Source: Bacteroidota bacterium (GTDB lineage: Bacteria; Bacteroidota; Bacteroidia; Chitinophagales; LD1). Taken from it: DNA of 64,000 nucleotides. Position numbers and translations under genes: made by a program. This document shows positions 47,592 through 56,945 of the stretch, piece after piece. The stretch's first letter is position 1. Each line of letters begins with the position of its first letter. Below the pieces are notes generated by a model, which was given only the letters and a program-made list of their open reading frames with translations, did not search any database and was not told the DNA's origin. The stretch covers positions 62,001 through 126,000 of the forward strand of contig JADJZU010000009.1 in NCBI GenBank assembly GCA_016715625.1, written 5' to 3'.

Positions 47592-48986
47592 TTAATATCC
47601 AAGAATCTTCATCATACTATCGGCCGTTTGCTCTTCTGCGAACACCCGGTAAGTGAATTCATTCTTCCGTTTTTCATCAATGAGAATATGCGGAGGCGAT
47701 GGCAACAGACAATGCTTAATACCACCATATCCGCTCAGGGTATCCTGATAAGCACCGGTATTGAAGAAACCAATAAATAATTTCTCGTTTGGTTTTAGCT
47801 TGGGTAAATACACCTGGTTGATGTGTGCATCGCTATTGTAGTAATCGCCCACATCGCAGGTAATGCCGCCCAGATTGACGTGATGATACTCAACATCCCA
47901 TTTATTAACCGGCAACATGATGAAGCGCTGCGAAAGGCCCCATATATCGGGCAATGAGTTCATTAAAGAACCATCGAGCATATACCAGGTTTCGCGATCG
48001 TTTTGCTGTTTCTGGCCCAACACCGAAAAAATAACTGCTCCGCTTTCGCCTACAGTATAGCTCCCAAACTCGGTAAAAATATCGGGTTCATCTACTCCTT
48101 CGTTATTGCAAGTAGTTTTTATCTGGCTCACTATTTCGTTAATCATATACTCATAATCAAAGTCGGTAGCCAGGGAATGTTTAATGGGCATACCTCCTCC
48201 TAAATTAATGGCAGAAAGCTCCGGACAAATTTTCTTTAAATCGCAATACACATCCAGCGCTTTATGAAACTCGGTCCAATAGTAGTTCACATCTTTGATA
48301 CCGGTATCAATAAAAAAGTGCAGCATCTTAATCTTAAAATTCGGATTGCCGTGAATGCGCTGCTGATAAAAGGGTACAATATCATTGTATCGAACGCCTA
48401 AGCGCGAAGTGTAAAATTCATATTTCGGTTCTTCCTCGGCAGCAATACGAATACCAATATTCATAGGCTCTGCGGGGGTGCCATACTTTTCTAACTCATC
48501 CAGATTATCCAAAACCGGAATAATGTTTTTGTATCCGTTGTGGAATGCATCCAGAATATTATTGATGTATTTCTGAGGCTTAAATCCATTGCAGATGATG
48601 TAGCCATCCTTTTTAATCTTTTTCTTCTCCTCCAATCGTCTGATAATCTCAAAATCGAAAGCAGAAGATGTTTCAATGAATGTTTTATTCTTTAATGCTT
48701 CTTCTACCACAAAACTGAAATGAGAACTCTTGGTGCAGTAGCAATAATGATAGTCGCCCCGGTAATCATTATTAGCGATGGCACTATTAAACAGTCTTCG
48801 GGCTTTTTGTATTTGCTGGCCGATTTTAGGCAGATAAGTGAGGCGCAATGGCGTGCCATATTTTTCGATAATATCCATGAGGGGCAAATCGTTCCAGTAA
48901 AGCAATGCTTTCTCTTCTTTGAAATCGCGCTGCGGAAAATCGAAGGTCTGAGATATGAGGTCGCGGTATTTTTGTTTCTTGTTCAT
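47592..48986 (-). CDS. speA: Arginine decarboxylase (PLP, alanine-racemase fold)
   Basis: The protein has 464 residues from the ATG at 48986; a longer frame to 49031 adds a hydrophobic leader not expected for a cytosolic enzyme. The PLP Lys lies in YCYCTKSSHFSF, the glycine loop in INLGGGMP, and FTEFGSYTVGESGA and FFNTGAYQ mark the C-terminal barrel. The protein fits the Bacteroidota arginine/ornithine-type decarboxylase group that makes agmatine for polyamines. Substrate assignment by family resemblance only. Confidence 0.85.
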   Translation of the reverse strand: MNKKQKYRDLISQTFDFPQRDFKEEKALLYWNDLPLMDIIEKYGTPLRLTYLPKIGQQIQKARRLFNSAIANNDYRGDYHYCYCTKSSHFSFVVEEALKNKTFIETSSAFDFEIIRRLEEKKKIKKDGYIICNGFKPQKYINNILDAFHNGYKNIIPVLDNLDELEKYGTPAEPMNIGIRIAAEEEPKYEFYTSRLGVRYNDIVPFYQQRIHGNPNFKIKMLHFFIDTGIKDVNYYWTEFHKALDVYCDLKKICPELSAINLGGGMPIKHSLATDFDYEYMINEIVSQIKTTCNNEGVDEPDIFTEFGSYTVGESGAVIFSVLGQKQQNDRETWYMLDGSLMNSLPDIWGLSQRFIMLPVNKWDVEYHHVNLGGITCDVGDYYNSDAHINQVYLPKLKPNEKLFIGFFNTGAYQDTLSGYGGIKHCLLPSPPHILIDEKRKNEFTYRVFAEEQTADSMMKILGY

Positions 48987-49113
48987 AGCGTAAATGGTAA
49001 TATGCGAAAATAAGAGAAGGGGCGAAAGCAAATGAGATAATTGGCACTGACATCCGGGTATTTTTCTACCTAAGGTTGACGAAGAAGTGTTTCATTTGGG
49101 AAAAATATGACTT

Positions 49114-49653
49114 ATGAATCAGCAGTTACAAAAAAAGTTTGATGAACTCGAAAACAACCGAAAGCAACTGCTGGATAGCATACGAGTGCTCTCTACAGAA
49201 GCATTAAACACAAAACCCGATGAAAAATCGTGGAGTGTAGCTACCATTATCAAGCACCTGATGCTGGCCGAAGAAATGTCGCTGAAATATCTTGAGAAAA
49301 AGACGCAAGATACAGGCCGAGCAGATAAAACAGGTCTCAAAAACATTTGGCGGATGCTGCTGGTAAGAGGCGTATTTTTCCTGGACGTAAAGTTTAAAGC
49401 ACCTGCTATAGTCACACCCGAAGTGTCTAACGAAACGCTCGCGCATCTGGAGCAACAATGGTCGGCTACCCGAGCGGATATCTGCAAAATACTGAATGCA
49501 CTAAGCGAAGAGGACCTTCAGAAAGAGTTGTGGAAACATGCCATAGCCGGCAAGCTTAATGTGGTTCAGATGCTTGACTTCTTTGCGCTGCACACCAAGC
49601 GGCACACTGCCCAAATTCAAAGAACAGTGCGTGCAGTGCACCACCCACACTAA
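49114..49653 (+). CDS. DinB-family putative metal-dependent protein
   Basis: This 179-residue four-helix protein shows the DinB/YfiT-type His triad: VATIIKHLMLAEEM, and late LDFFALHTKRHTAQIQRT. Members bind a divalent metal and often act as thiol-dependent transferases. The specific reaction is unknown. It runs into rlmB with 47 bp between. Confidence 0.85.
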   Translation: MNQQLQKKFDELENNRKQLLDSIRVLSTEALNTKPDEKSWSVATIIKHLMLAEEMSLKYLEKKTQDTGRADKTGLKNIWRMLLVRGVFFLDVKFKAPAIVTPEVSNETLAHLEQQWSATRADICKILNALSEEDLQKELWKHAIAGKLNVVQMLDFFALHTKRHTAQIQRTVRAVHHPH

Positions 49654-49699
49654 GGCTGCCAATCGCTTCAAAACAATAAGTCTTTTACATTCGCTGTTC

Positions 49700-50458
49700 A
49701 TGAGCAATCACTTTTGCATTTTTGGGCGAAAGCCAATTCTGGAAGCTTTTAAAGCAGGAAAACGATTCGATAAAATTTTATTGCTAAAAAATGCCAGTGG
49801 CGATGATGTGCGGGAAATCGGCATGCTGGCCCGGCAGGTGGACACTCCCGTGCAACATGTGCCCAAAGAAAAATTAGAAAGTATCGTCAGCAAATATTCT
49901 AAACACAAAGAAGCAAATCACCAGGGAGTAATTGGCTTTCTGGCGATGATTGACTATCATACGGTGGATGATGTGATTCATCATGTGCTCTCGAAGGGTG
50001 AAAACCCGCTGCTGCTGATTCTGGATGGGATTACCGATGTCGGAAATTTTGGGGCCATAGCGCGTTCGGCAGAATGCCTCGGAGCACATGCCCTGATTTT
50101 GCCCACGCAGGGAGCTGCGCAGATTAACTCAGAAGCAATGAAAACAAGTGCGGGTGCTTTAAATAAGATATTGGTGTGCCGCGAAAAAAGTTTAGTGACC
50201 ACCATTAAATATTTAAAGGCAAACGGGCTGCATATTTTCGGCACATCGCTGCAAGACAGCTCTGAACTGAGCAATGCAGATTTTACAGTGCCTTGCGCAG
50301 TTGTGGTAGGTGCAGAAGGGGAAGGTATCTCAAAAGAAGTAATTAAGCTTTGTGATGAAACCCTGCGGATACCCATGACCGGTAGCACACAATCCCTAAA
50401 CGTATCGGTGAGTGCCGGCATTGTGTTATACGAAGCGCAAAAGCAACGATTAGCTTAA
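49700..50458 (+). CDS. rlmB: 23S rRNA (guanosine-2'-O)-methyltransferase RlmB-like
   Basis: The 252-residue SPOUT methyltransferase starts at the ATG at 49700 (MSNHFCIFGRKPILEAF); the frame is open further upstream inside dinB and was rejected. It has an N-terminal substrate-binding domain (to ~85) and knot motifs ILDGITDVGNFGAIARSAE, VVVGAEGEGIS and IPMTGSTQSLNVSVSAGIVLYE. RlmB methylates G2251 of 23S rRNA. The stop TAA is followed at once by the ATG of the glycerophosphodiesterase gene. Confidence 0.93.
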   Translation: MSNHFCIFGRKPILEAFKAGKRFDKILLLKNASGDDVREIGMLARQVDTPVQHVPKEKLESIVSKYSKHKEANHQGVIGFLAMIDYHTVDDVIHHVLSKGENPLLLILDGITDVGNFGAIARSAECLGAHALILPTQGAAQINSEAMKTSAGALNKILVCREKSLVTTIKYLKANGLHIFGTSLQDSSELSNADFTVPCAVVVGAEGEGISKEVIKLCDETLRIPMTGSTQSLNVSVSAGIVLYEAQKQRLA

Positions 50459-51319
50459 ATGAAACATATCATTATCACTTGCCTTCTGCTTATCACTTGC
50501 TGTGTTCAGGCGCAAGAAAATTTTGACATTCAAGGACACCGTGGAGCGAGGGGGCTTTTTCCGGAGAATTCTATTGCCGGATTTATTGCTGCAGTAAAAC
50601 TAGGAGTTAATACGCTGGAGTTGGATGTAGTAGTGAGTAAAGATGGGGAGCTGGTGGTGAGTCATGAACCCTGGTTGAATGAAGAAATCTGTTTGGTAAA
50701 GGAAAATGGAAGAGATAAAAATAACATCTACACCATGAACTATGCCGACATTGCTCGTATCGACTGTGGCAGTAAAGGCAATGGGAGATTTCCGGAACAG
50801 CAAAAATTCTTTGCATCAAAACCCAGGTTACGTGATGTAATAGATTCTGTTGAGTTATTTATCCGAGCGAATAATTTACCGCCTGTGGTTTATAACATTG
50901 AAACCAAAACAACTCCCGAGGGGGATGAAAAATTTCATCCTGCACCGTCCGCATTTGTGAAGTTGCTGTATACCGTGCTGCAAGAAAAAGGAATACTACA
51001 CTCCTGCGTGATTCAGTCGTTTGATGAAAGAACACTTCAGGTTCTGCATAAACAAGATACTACTGTAAAAACGGCCCTCTTGGTTTTTAATGCAGATGGT
51101 ATGGAGAAAAACATACAGCGGCTGGGTTTTATACCGGATATTTACAGCCCCAATTTCATACTGGTGAATAACAAATTAGTGAAAGCATGCCACCAGCGCG
51201 GCATGCAGGTTATACCCTGGACGGTCAATGAAGAGAAGAAAATGAAGCAGATGAAAAAGCTAAAAACAGATGGCCTCATCACCGATTATCCCGACAAAGC
51301 CATCCGATTGCTCCGCTAG
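50459..51319 (+). CDS. Glycerophosphodiester phosphodiesterase
   Basis: This 286-residue exported enzyme has a leader (MKHIIITCLLLITCCVQAQ). The TIM-barrel active site is QGHRGARGLFPENS with the catalytic His, ELDVVVSKDG and VVSHEPW with the second His, and YNIETKT. It hydrolyses glycerophosphodiesters to glycerol-3-phosphate and an alcohol in the periplasm. It starts directly at the rlmB stop. It adds a sixth phosphoester-cleaving enzyme to those at 1.8-9.7 kb. Confidence 0.92.
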   Translation: MKHIIITCLLLITCCVQAQENFDIQGHRGARGLFPENSIAGFIAAVKLGVNTLELDVVVSKDGELVVSHEPWLNEEICLVKENGRDKNNIYTMNYADIARIDCGSKGNGRFPEQQKFFASKPRLRDVIDSVELFIRANNLPPVVYNIETKTTPEGDEKFHPAPSAFVKLLYTVLQEKGILHSCVIQSFDERTLQVLHKQDTTVKTALLVFNADGMEKNIQRLGFIPDIYSPNFILVNNKLVKACHQRGMQVIPWTVNEEKKMKQMKKLKTDGLITDYPDKAIRLLR

Positions 51320-51325
51320 CAGATA

Positions 51326-54300
51326 TTAGTGGACCACCAGCCTTACGGCAGAACTTCCTTTCTCTGAAGTTATCCTTGCTGTGTAAACTCCTGATGATTT
51401 AAAAACCTGTCGCAGCGTTTCGTTGCCGCGACAATGTTTTTCCCACACCAATCGCCCGGCAGCATCGTAAATGTTTAGTGTGTATCTTAAAGATTCACAA
51501 CGCACTTGCAGCACATCGTCCTGCGATGCAGGATTAGGGAAAATTTCTACACCCATCAACGCTGCATCTGAAACAGACGAAACAAAAGAATGAGTGATTA
51601 CCCATTGGCCCGCTGGGTTAAAATGCTGGTTGGTGTTATCCCCAAACTGCAGCGAAAATCCACCGTATGTGTTGGCACTTTGCGGATGAATACCATTGCT
51701 CATCCAATTGCCCTCTGCATTGGCAGCACGGCTGTGAATTTCAAAAACAGAAGGATTGCCTGCGTATTGACTAGGCATCATCAGATTACTCAGCGTTATA
51801 GAATCTAAATCGAGTTGTGTCTGATTGGTTCCATAATTATTCAACACAAAGTAAGTGTGTGGGGCCGCTGTAAACGTATCAGGCGAAGCGTACGGCAACA
51901 CATGGAGTCGGGTAAGTACAATTTCGCCTTGCGGTGAGGAGGAAGCGGTTTTAAAATCAATAACAGCTGAAACAGCAGACAAGGCAACAGCGGCATCTGT
52001 ATTTACACTCATTCGCTGAGCCACTCCCCCACCCACCGGAGCAGAAGACACTACGCGCGAAGCATCACTCAGCAGAGCGGCATGAGTAACCCCTGCCTTA
52101 TCCAGCACTGCTCCTTCCGCCTCATTAAATTGATAGTAAGCCACCAGCGATGGATCGGTCTGCGGATTTCTGGTCAGGTGGCGTAGCTCACGAATTTCGT
52201 TGCGCGAAAGTGCGCGATTATAAACACTGACTTCGTCTATCCATCCGTTAAATGTTCTGTCGGTCCAATAGCGGTCGCGTCCGATTTTTAGCGGTGCTGT
52301 AAATTCTACAGCACCATGAGATGCCACCCGAGTATAGCCAACACCATTCCAATAAATCGTTGCACTATCGGGTGTAATCACGAGCGCAACATGATTCCAG
52401 GCGTTGCTATCAATGATAGGTCCACTATTCCAACTCCACGAACCACTGGCACCGGCCCAGTGGTATCCAAGTCTGTTGTTTTGCTTAAAATTCAAACCGC
52501 ATCCTCCGTCATTATCGGCAAACATCACACCCGCATAATTGCTTTGTGTGCCATTTGGCTTTACCCAGGCCGAGAAGGTAATGGCGTTCAGCGCTCCTAT
52601 TTTCAGCGGAGCCGTTACGGCATATCCCTCATCGGGCACTACTGACAGCGCATAACCGGCAACTGTATCGGCATTGCAAAGTGAGGGGAATACGGTTACC
52701 ATATTCGGAATCACTTTTGAATCGGAAGTGTTGCCATCGTTAACGGTTAATGAAACCTGATAGCTACCGGTACTGCCAAAAATCACTTTTGGGTTTCGCG
52801 CAGTAAGCGATGACACATAGACTGGAGCGGGACTAAAACTCCACAGGAATGTGGCGTTTGCTTGATGGAGCACAGAGTAGCTATCAAAATAAAAAGTATC
52901 GCGGCTACAATAGGAGGTGCGTTTATCTACAGTTGGCTGAGCTAATGGGACCGAAGGTTGTATTAAATCGGTCTCCCACAAGCCATGCCCATAAGTGGAG
53001 AGTCTCAGCTTGCCGGTCTTGTAAAATATTTTCATCAGATTAGAAGAAGCCGTTCCGGGCAAACCGGTATTGAACAATTGCCAATCATTCATCGTACTGT
53101 CGCGGTAGAATACAGCTTTGTTTGTTGCCAGATAAACCAGCGATGCGGTTCCCAATTGATGAACGATATTAACCGTGCGGTGACCATTTAATATAGCGGA
53201 GGTCAGATTTTGCCACGTAGTGCCTCCATCATAGGTCACAAAAACCTTGTTGCTATTCGTATTGTGTCCAAAACAAACCCACAATTTATTTTCATCGGTT
53301 GCACTCATGGTAATACTTCCTGACACAGCAGATGTAATGCCTGAAGGAAAATCTTTAACGACCCATGTAGCTCCTCCATCTGTGCTCTTGAGCAATTTGG
53401 CCAAAGTATTGGTCTGCATGGCATAGGCGTAAATCACCTGCGGATTGCTGCGCGATACTTCTATCTGCATAACCGGTCTGGTGGTGTTGGTACCAAAAGC
53501 ATATAATGAATCAAACGAGTTTCCACCATCGGTACTGCAATAAATTTTGTTTCCATTCCCCAGATAGAGGGTGTTGTAATAACAAGGATGAAACTCCACC
53601 TCACTGCTCTCTCCCTGAAAATATTTTTCATTCGGATAGAGACTCATGTTGCCCACACTTTGGGCGGGTTCGTTGTAGTATGCGCCCAAAACTTTTGTAC
53701 TAATATCGCTAAAGTAGCAATGCTCACTTCCCGGATTTACATAACCGGTAGGCGCTTCGGCACCACCCAGCCGATGATACTGACCCGATGGATAGGTTGA
53801 TTTTCTACCGGTATTTCCATTATGGTATCGTCCTCCTACTAAAATATCTTCGTTCCATCCGGAACCAAAACCCCAGAAATCAGAGGCAGTGATGCCATTT
53901 TTCCGCGATTCGATAGTGGCAAAATTATCGGTGCTGTATGCAATGCCACCATCGTTGGCTACCCATTGGTCTTGTCCACTTATTTTTATGTCCTGTTGGT
54001 CGGGATGCATCCAGTCCGTATTGCCGTGATATCCGCCAACGTAACTAAAGGTAGCCGCTCCATCGGTAGATTTTGACATGCTTAAACAACCAACAAAAAT
54101 GGTATTGGGGTCGGTATGCGATGCGGCAAGACTCAAATTGTAATACCCCTGCTCAAAGCCGGAGGTTTCATCAATAGTAGCCAGATTGTAAACCGAATTG
54201 GAATAAGGACCTCCGTCCTGCCCACGTGGATTTGTCCAGTGACTACCGCCATCATCGCTGCGATACACACCGATATAATTCATATCTCCGGCTTTTGAAT

Positions 54301-55333
54301 TGCCAATGAGCACACAATAAATTTTGCCCGTATCAGCCGGTGTTACAGTCATCCTTGCGCCATCATCGGTACGAGCTGCATACGTTGAATTATACCAGCC
54401 GGTGTCTTGAAGCGTGAAAGTAATGCCTCGATCCTCGGACCTAAAGAACTCACACCTTTTAGCAACAGGATTGCTTTTTAATAAATAAACGATGTTGGCA
54501 TTAGTAGGACGCAACTCAATATCCCAACATGCTTGCGAATATACCTGGGTCCAGTTGTTGCCACCGTCTATGCTTCTGAACAGACCATAATCACAGGCAG
54601 CCAGCACAATGTTGGGGTCCAGACTATTGATAGAAATATCATTCACTCCAAGTGAGCCCTGACTATAAACAACGCTCCAGTTCAATCCTCCATCCAGAGT
54701 TCGATAAATTTTTTGCCCATCTCCCGCAAAAACAATATCGGCATTGGCGGGGTGAATCTTAACTGCATGAATGGTAGTGAAAGTTTGGTTGAGCGAAGCC
54801 CATGTCCAGTGAATCCCTTTATCGGTAGTTTTAAATATACCACCACTCTCGGTGCCACAATAAAGAACACTGCTATTGCCGGAATAAATATCCATGCAAT
54901 ACACATTTCCTTGCCAACTAACTACCGGCTCGCCTGACCCCGTTGCTTTTGTTTCAAAAGGCCCGATGCAGGTCCATCCATTGCCTCTTTCGCCATTTGC
55001 TGTAGCGCGCAAACTGTCATACTGAGCCTCCTCGGCCAGTTGAGTTGAAAACGATGGAAACTCCACACGACCATCTTCTTTTGTGTAGGGCAGTACATTG
55101 CGAATCCAGTATTTATAGTTCTGCGTGTGTGTTGTTTTTACTAAAGTGTGTGTATTATAATATTCTTGGTATGCATCACGAACCTGCCACACATTCGGGC
55201 TATCGGCATACATCCATTGCACCCACTGCGGTGCATCCTGCTCAGCATGAGGGGCAGATTTAAAGAGTTTACCCGGCTGGGAATACGACATGCATAACCC
55301 CATGGAAAACAGAGTGGCCAATAGATATCTCAT
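51326..55333 (-). CDS. Giant T9SS cargo with BNR/sortilin-like repeats, PKD and LamG domains
   Basis: The protein has 1,335 residues from the ATG at 55333 (MRYLLATLFSMGLCMSYSQ); the longer frame to 55489 overlaps the next gene and was rejected. Residues ~140-770 hold repeated Asp-box phrases (KTTDKGIHWTWAS, RTLDGGLNWSVVY, RSIDGGNNWTQVY, KSTDGGATWVV) that fold as Vps10/sialidase-like propellers. A PKD-like domain (NPKVIFGSTGSYQVSLTVND), a LamG-type domain (ITFSAWVKPNG, WNHVALVITPDS, NGWIDEVSVYN) and a T9SS sorting domain (EIFPNPASQDDVLQV) follow. Probably a surface glycan- or protein-binding factor. Confidence 0.88.
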   Translation of the reverse strand: MRYLLATLFSMGLCMSYSQPGKLFKSAPHAEQDAPQWVQWMYADSPNVWQVRDAYQEYYNTHTLVKTTHTQNYKYWIRNVLPYTKEDGRVEFPSFSTQLAEEAQYDSLRATANGERGNGWTCIGPFETKATGSGEPVVSWQGNVYCMDIYSGNSSVLYCGTESGGIFKTTDKGIHWTWASLNQTFTTIHAVKIHPANADIVFAGDGQKIYRTLDGGLNWSVVYSQGSLGVNDISINSLDPNIVLAACDYGLFRSIDGGNNWTQVYSQACWDIELRPTNANIVYLLKSNPVAKRCEFFRSEDRGITFTLQDTGWYNSTYAARTDDGARMTVTPADTGKIYCVLIGNSKAGDMNYIGVYRSDDGGSHWTNPRGQDGGPYSNSVYNLATIDETSGFEQGYYNLSLAASHTDPNTIFVGCLSMSKSTDGAATFSYVGGYHGNTDWMHPDQQDIKISGQDQWVANDGGIAYSTDNFATIESRKNGITASDFWGFGSGWNEDILVGGRYHNGNTGRKSTYPSGQYHRLGGAEAPTGYVNPGSEHCYFSDISTKVLGAYYNEPAQSVGNMSLYPNEKYFQGESSEVEFHPCYYNTLYLGNGNKIYCSTDGGNSFDSLYAFGTNTTRPVMQIEVSRSNPQVIYAYAMQTNTLAKLLKSTDGGATWVVKDFPSGITSAVSGSITMSATDENKLWVCFGHNTNSNKVFVTYDGGTTWQNLTSAILNGHRTVNIVHQLGTASLVYLATNKAVFYRDSTMNDWQLFNTGLPGTASSNLMKIFYKTGKLRLSTYGHGLWETDLIQPSVPLAQPTVDKRTSYCSRDTFYFDSYSVLHQANATFLWSFSPAPVYVSSLTARNPKVIFGSTGSYQVSLTVNDGNTSDSKVIPNMVTVFPSLCNADTVAGYALSVVPDEGYAVTAPLKIGALNAITFSAWVKPNGTQSNYAGVMFADNDGGCGLNFKQNNRLGYHWAGASGSWSWNSGPIIDSNAWNHVALVITPDSATIYWNGVGYTRVASHGAVEFTAPLKIGRDRYWTDRTFNGWIDEVSVYNRALSRNEIRELRHLTRNPQTDPSLVAYYQFNEAEGAVLDKAGVTHAALLSDASRVVSSAPVGGGVAQRMSVNTDAAVALSAVSAVIDFKTASSSPQGEIVLTRLHVLPYASPDTFTAAPHTYFVLNNYGTNQTQLDLDSITLSNLMMPSQYAGNPSVFEIHSRAANAEGNWMSNGIHPQSANTYGGFSLQFGDNTNQHFNPAGQWVITHSFVSSVSDAALMGVEIFPNPASQDDVLQVRCESLRYTLNIYDAAGRLVWEKHCRGNETLRQVFKSSGVYTARITSEKGSSAVRLVVH

Positions 55334-55358
55334 CGTAAAATGTTTGAGGATTAAAAAA

Positions 55359-56870
55359 TCAGTGCCTGACTTCCTTGTCAAAAACCTTGCGGAGGGGCAC
55401 GTTGGTAATTTTGGATTTGGCCCAAAGCTCGAAAGAAAAAGCGATGTCAAGTGGTTTGGCTTGCTTTTTATATTCCACCATATCTTCATGAAACTTCATC
55501 AGTATCTTCTTTCGTTTAAGTTCATCTTTGGTGGAGGATAGTTTTATAAGCGTATTGAAAAGCTGCATCTCAAAACCCTTGAGCGGGCGTAACTTTTTAA
55601 TATATCGCTTGGTAGACAGAGCCACATATTTGATTAAGGGATACAGGCCCATCTCATATTTCAGCGTTAGCTGCAACAACCTGGATGAAATAAGAATGTC
55701 AGTATGCACTTTCTTGTTTACATTTTCGAGCACACGATTCAGCCACTTTTCGCACTTCTGAAAATTTCCTTCTACAAAAAAGAGAATTGCCAGATTATAA
55801 TTGATAATCAACATTCGTTGTGCTCCTAAAGCATGCGAACTAGTGGCATAAAAACCTTCAATCTTTTTTTCGAGCTCATCGGCAGATGGCCCGTGATTTT
55901 GGTTCACCTTTGCCAGCAGTTCATAGTTTATAAACAGCTGAAACTTTATGAGCGCAATGCTGCTGCTGGCATCGTCCATTTTGCGAATTCTCTGCAGAAT
56001 TTTATCCAGCTTTTTATGGTCGCGAAGTACGTAATAGTTCCATGAAATCCGGTGCAGAGTAACCAGAATCTCTTCCGTTTTGCCAGGGTAATCATCCGGC
56101 TTACCCTCCAGGGTTTTCAATATTTTCAGTTCATGCTCGGTAGAGCTTTTAAAGTCCTGTTTACCACAGGCTAGTAAAGAACTCACCTTCCAGGCAAGCA
56201 TTTTGGCTCTGTCCGATTGAAGTGACTTGTTTATCTTCTCAAACTCAGCCAATGCTTTTTGTGGCGAATGGCGATTTGACAACTCTTCATCTACTACGCC
56301 CCAGATTCTGGATTGATAATAAATCTCGTTGCTAATCTGCCGAAGTTGAAGATACTCTATAGTTTTCTTTGTTTGTTCGCGTTGTTCATCTGCTGAATCC
56401 AAAATAGACTCTTTGAATTCCTGCAAATCAAACTGCCGCTCCTGGATTTGTGTTTCAGCTTCCCGTAAAAATGAGTAGAGCCCCAATGATTCATTATCTA
56501 ATGCTAGTTTCCTAGCCTTTTTAATCAGCTTTTTGGCATCGTTATACAGGCACTTGTTATAAAGCACCCGGCTCGATTTATATAGATCCAATATTTCATC
56601 CTCAATATTCTTGCCCGTGTGATATGAGTTGAGACAGCGCAACAGATTCTTATAAAGAATATGCTTGTATAAACTAAGGTGCTTTACAATTTTGGAATCT
56701 CCGAGCACCGCTTTTAACGACTCATCGGTAGGGTTTTGCAATTTGCTGATGGCATCAAACAGCTCCATATCGTTGCTGTTGCCCATGATAATATGACGGG
56801 AACTATAAATCTTAATATAGCGCTTCTCACCCTTGTCTAAGGAAGCGATAAGCTGAAAAAGTGATTTCAT
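55359..56870 (-). CDS. TPR-like helical-repeat cytosolic protein (intact paralogue of the one at 9677)
   Basis: This 503-residue all-helical protein (ATG at 56870, MKSLFQLIASLDKGEKRY) has no leader or membrane span. Lys/Glu-rich helical hairpins repeat through its length. It resembles the protein at 9677-11146 in opening and architecture. The function is unknown. It ends 25 bp before the T9SS giant on the same strand, so they are probably cotranscribed. Confidence 0.75.
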   Translation of the reverse strand: MKSLFQLIASLDKGEKRYIKIYSSRHIIMGNSNDMELFDAISKLQNPTDESLKAVLGDSKIVKHLSLYKHILYKNLLRCLNSYHTGKNIEDEILDLYKSSRVLYNKCLYNDAKKLIKKARKLALDNESLGLYSFLREAETQIQERQFDLQEFKESILDSADEQREQTKKTIEYLQLRQISNEIYYQSRIWGVVDEELSNRHSPQKALAEFEKINKSLQSDRAKMLAWKVSSLLACGKQDFKSSTEHELKILKTLEGKPDDYPGKTEEILVTLHRISWNYYVLRDHKKLDKILQRIRKMDDASSSIALIKFQLFINYELLAKVNQNHGPSADELEKKIEGFYATSSHALGAQRMLIINYNLAILFFVEGNFQKCEKWLNRVLENVNKKVHTDILISSRLLQLTLKYEMGLYPLIKYVALSTKRYIKKLRPLKGFEMQLFNTLIKLSSTKDELKRKKILMKFHEDMVEYKKQAKPLDIAFSFELWAKSKITNVPLRKVFDKEVRH

Positions 56871-56945
56871 ACTCGGGGTGTGGGCAGCGAAGATTAGAAA
56901 ATAAACCTCATACACAAACAGGAGGCATCCGTTGATAAAACAGAC

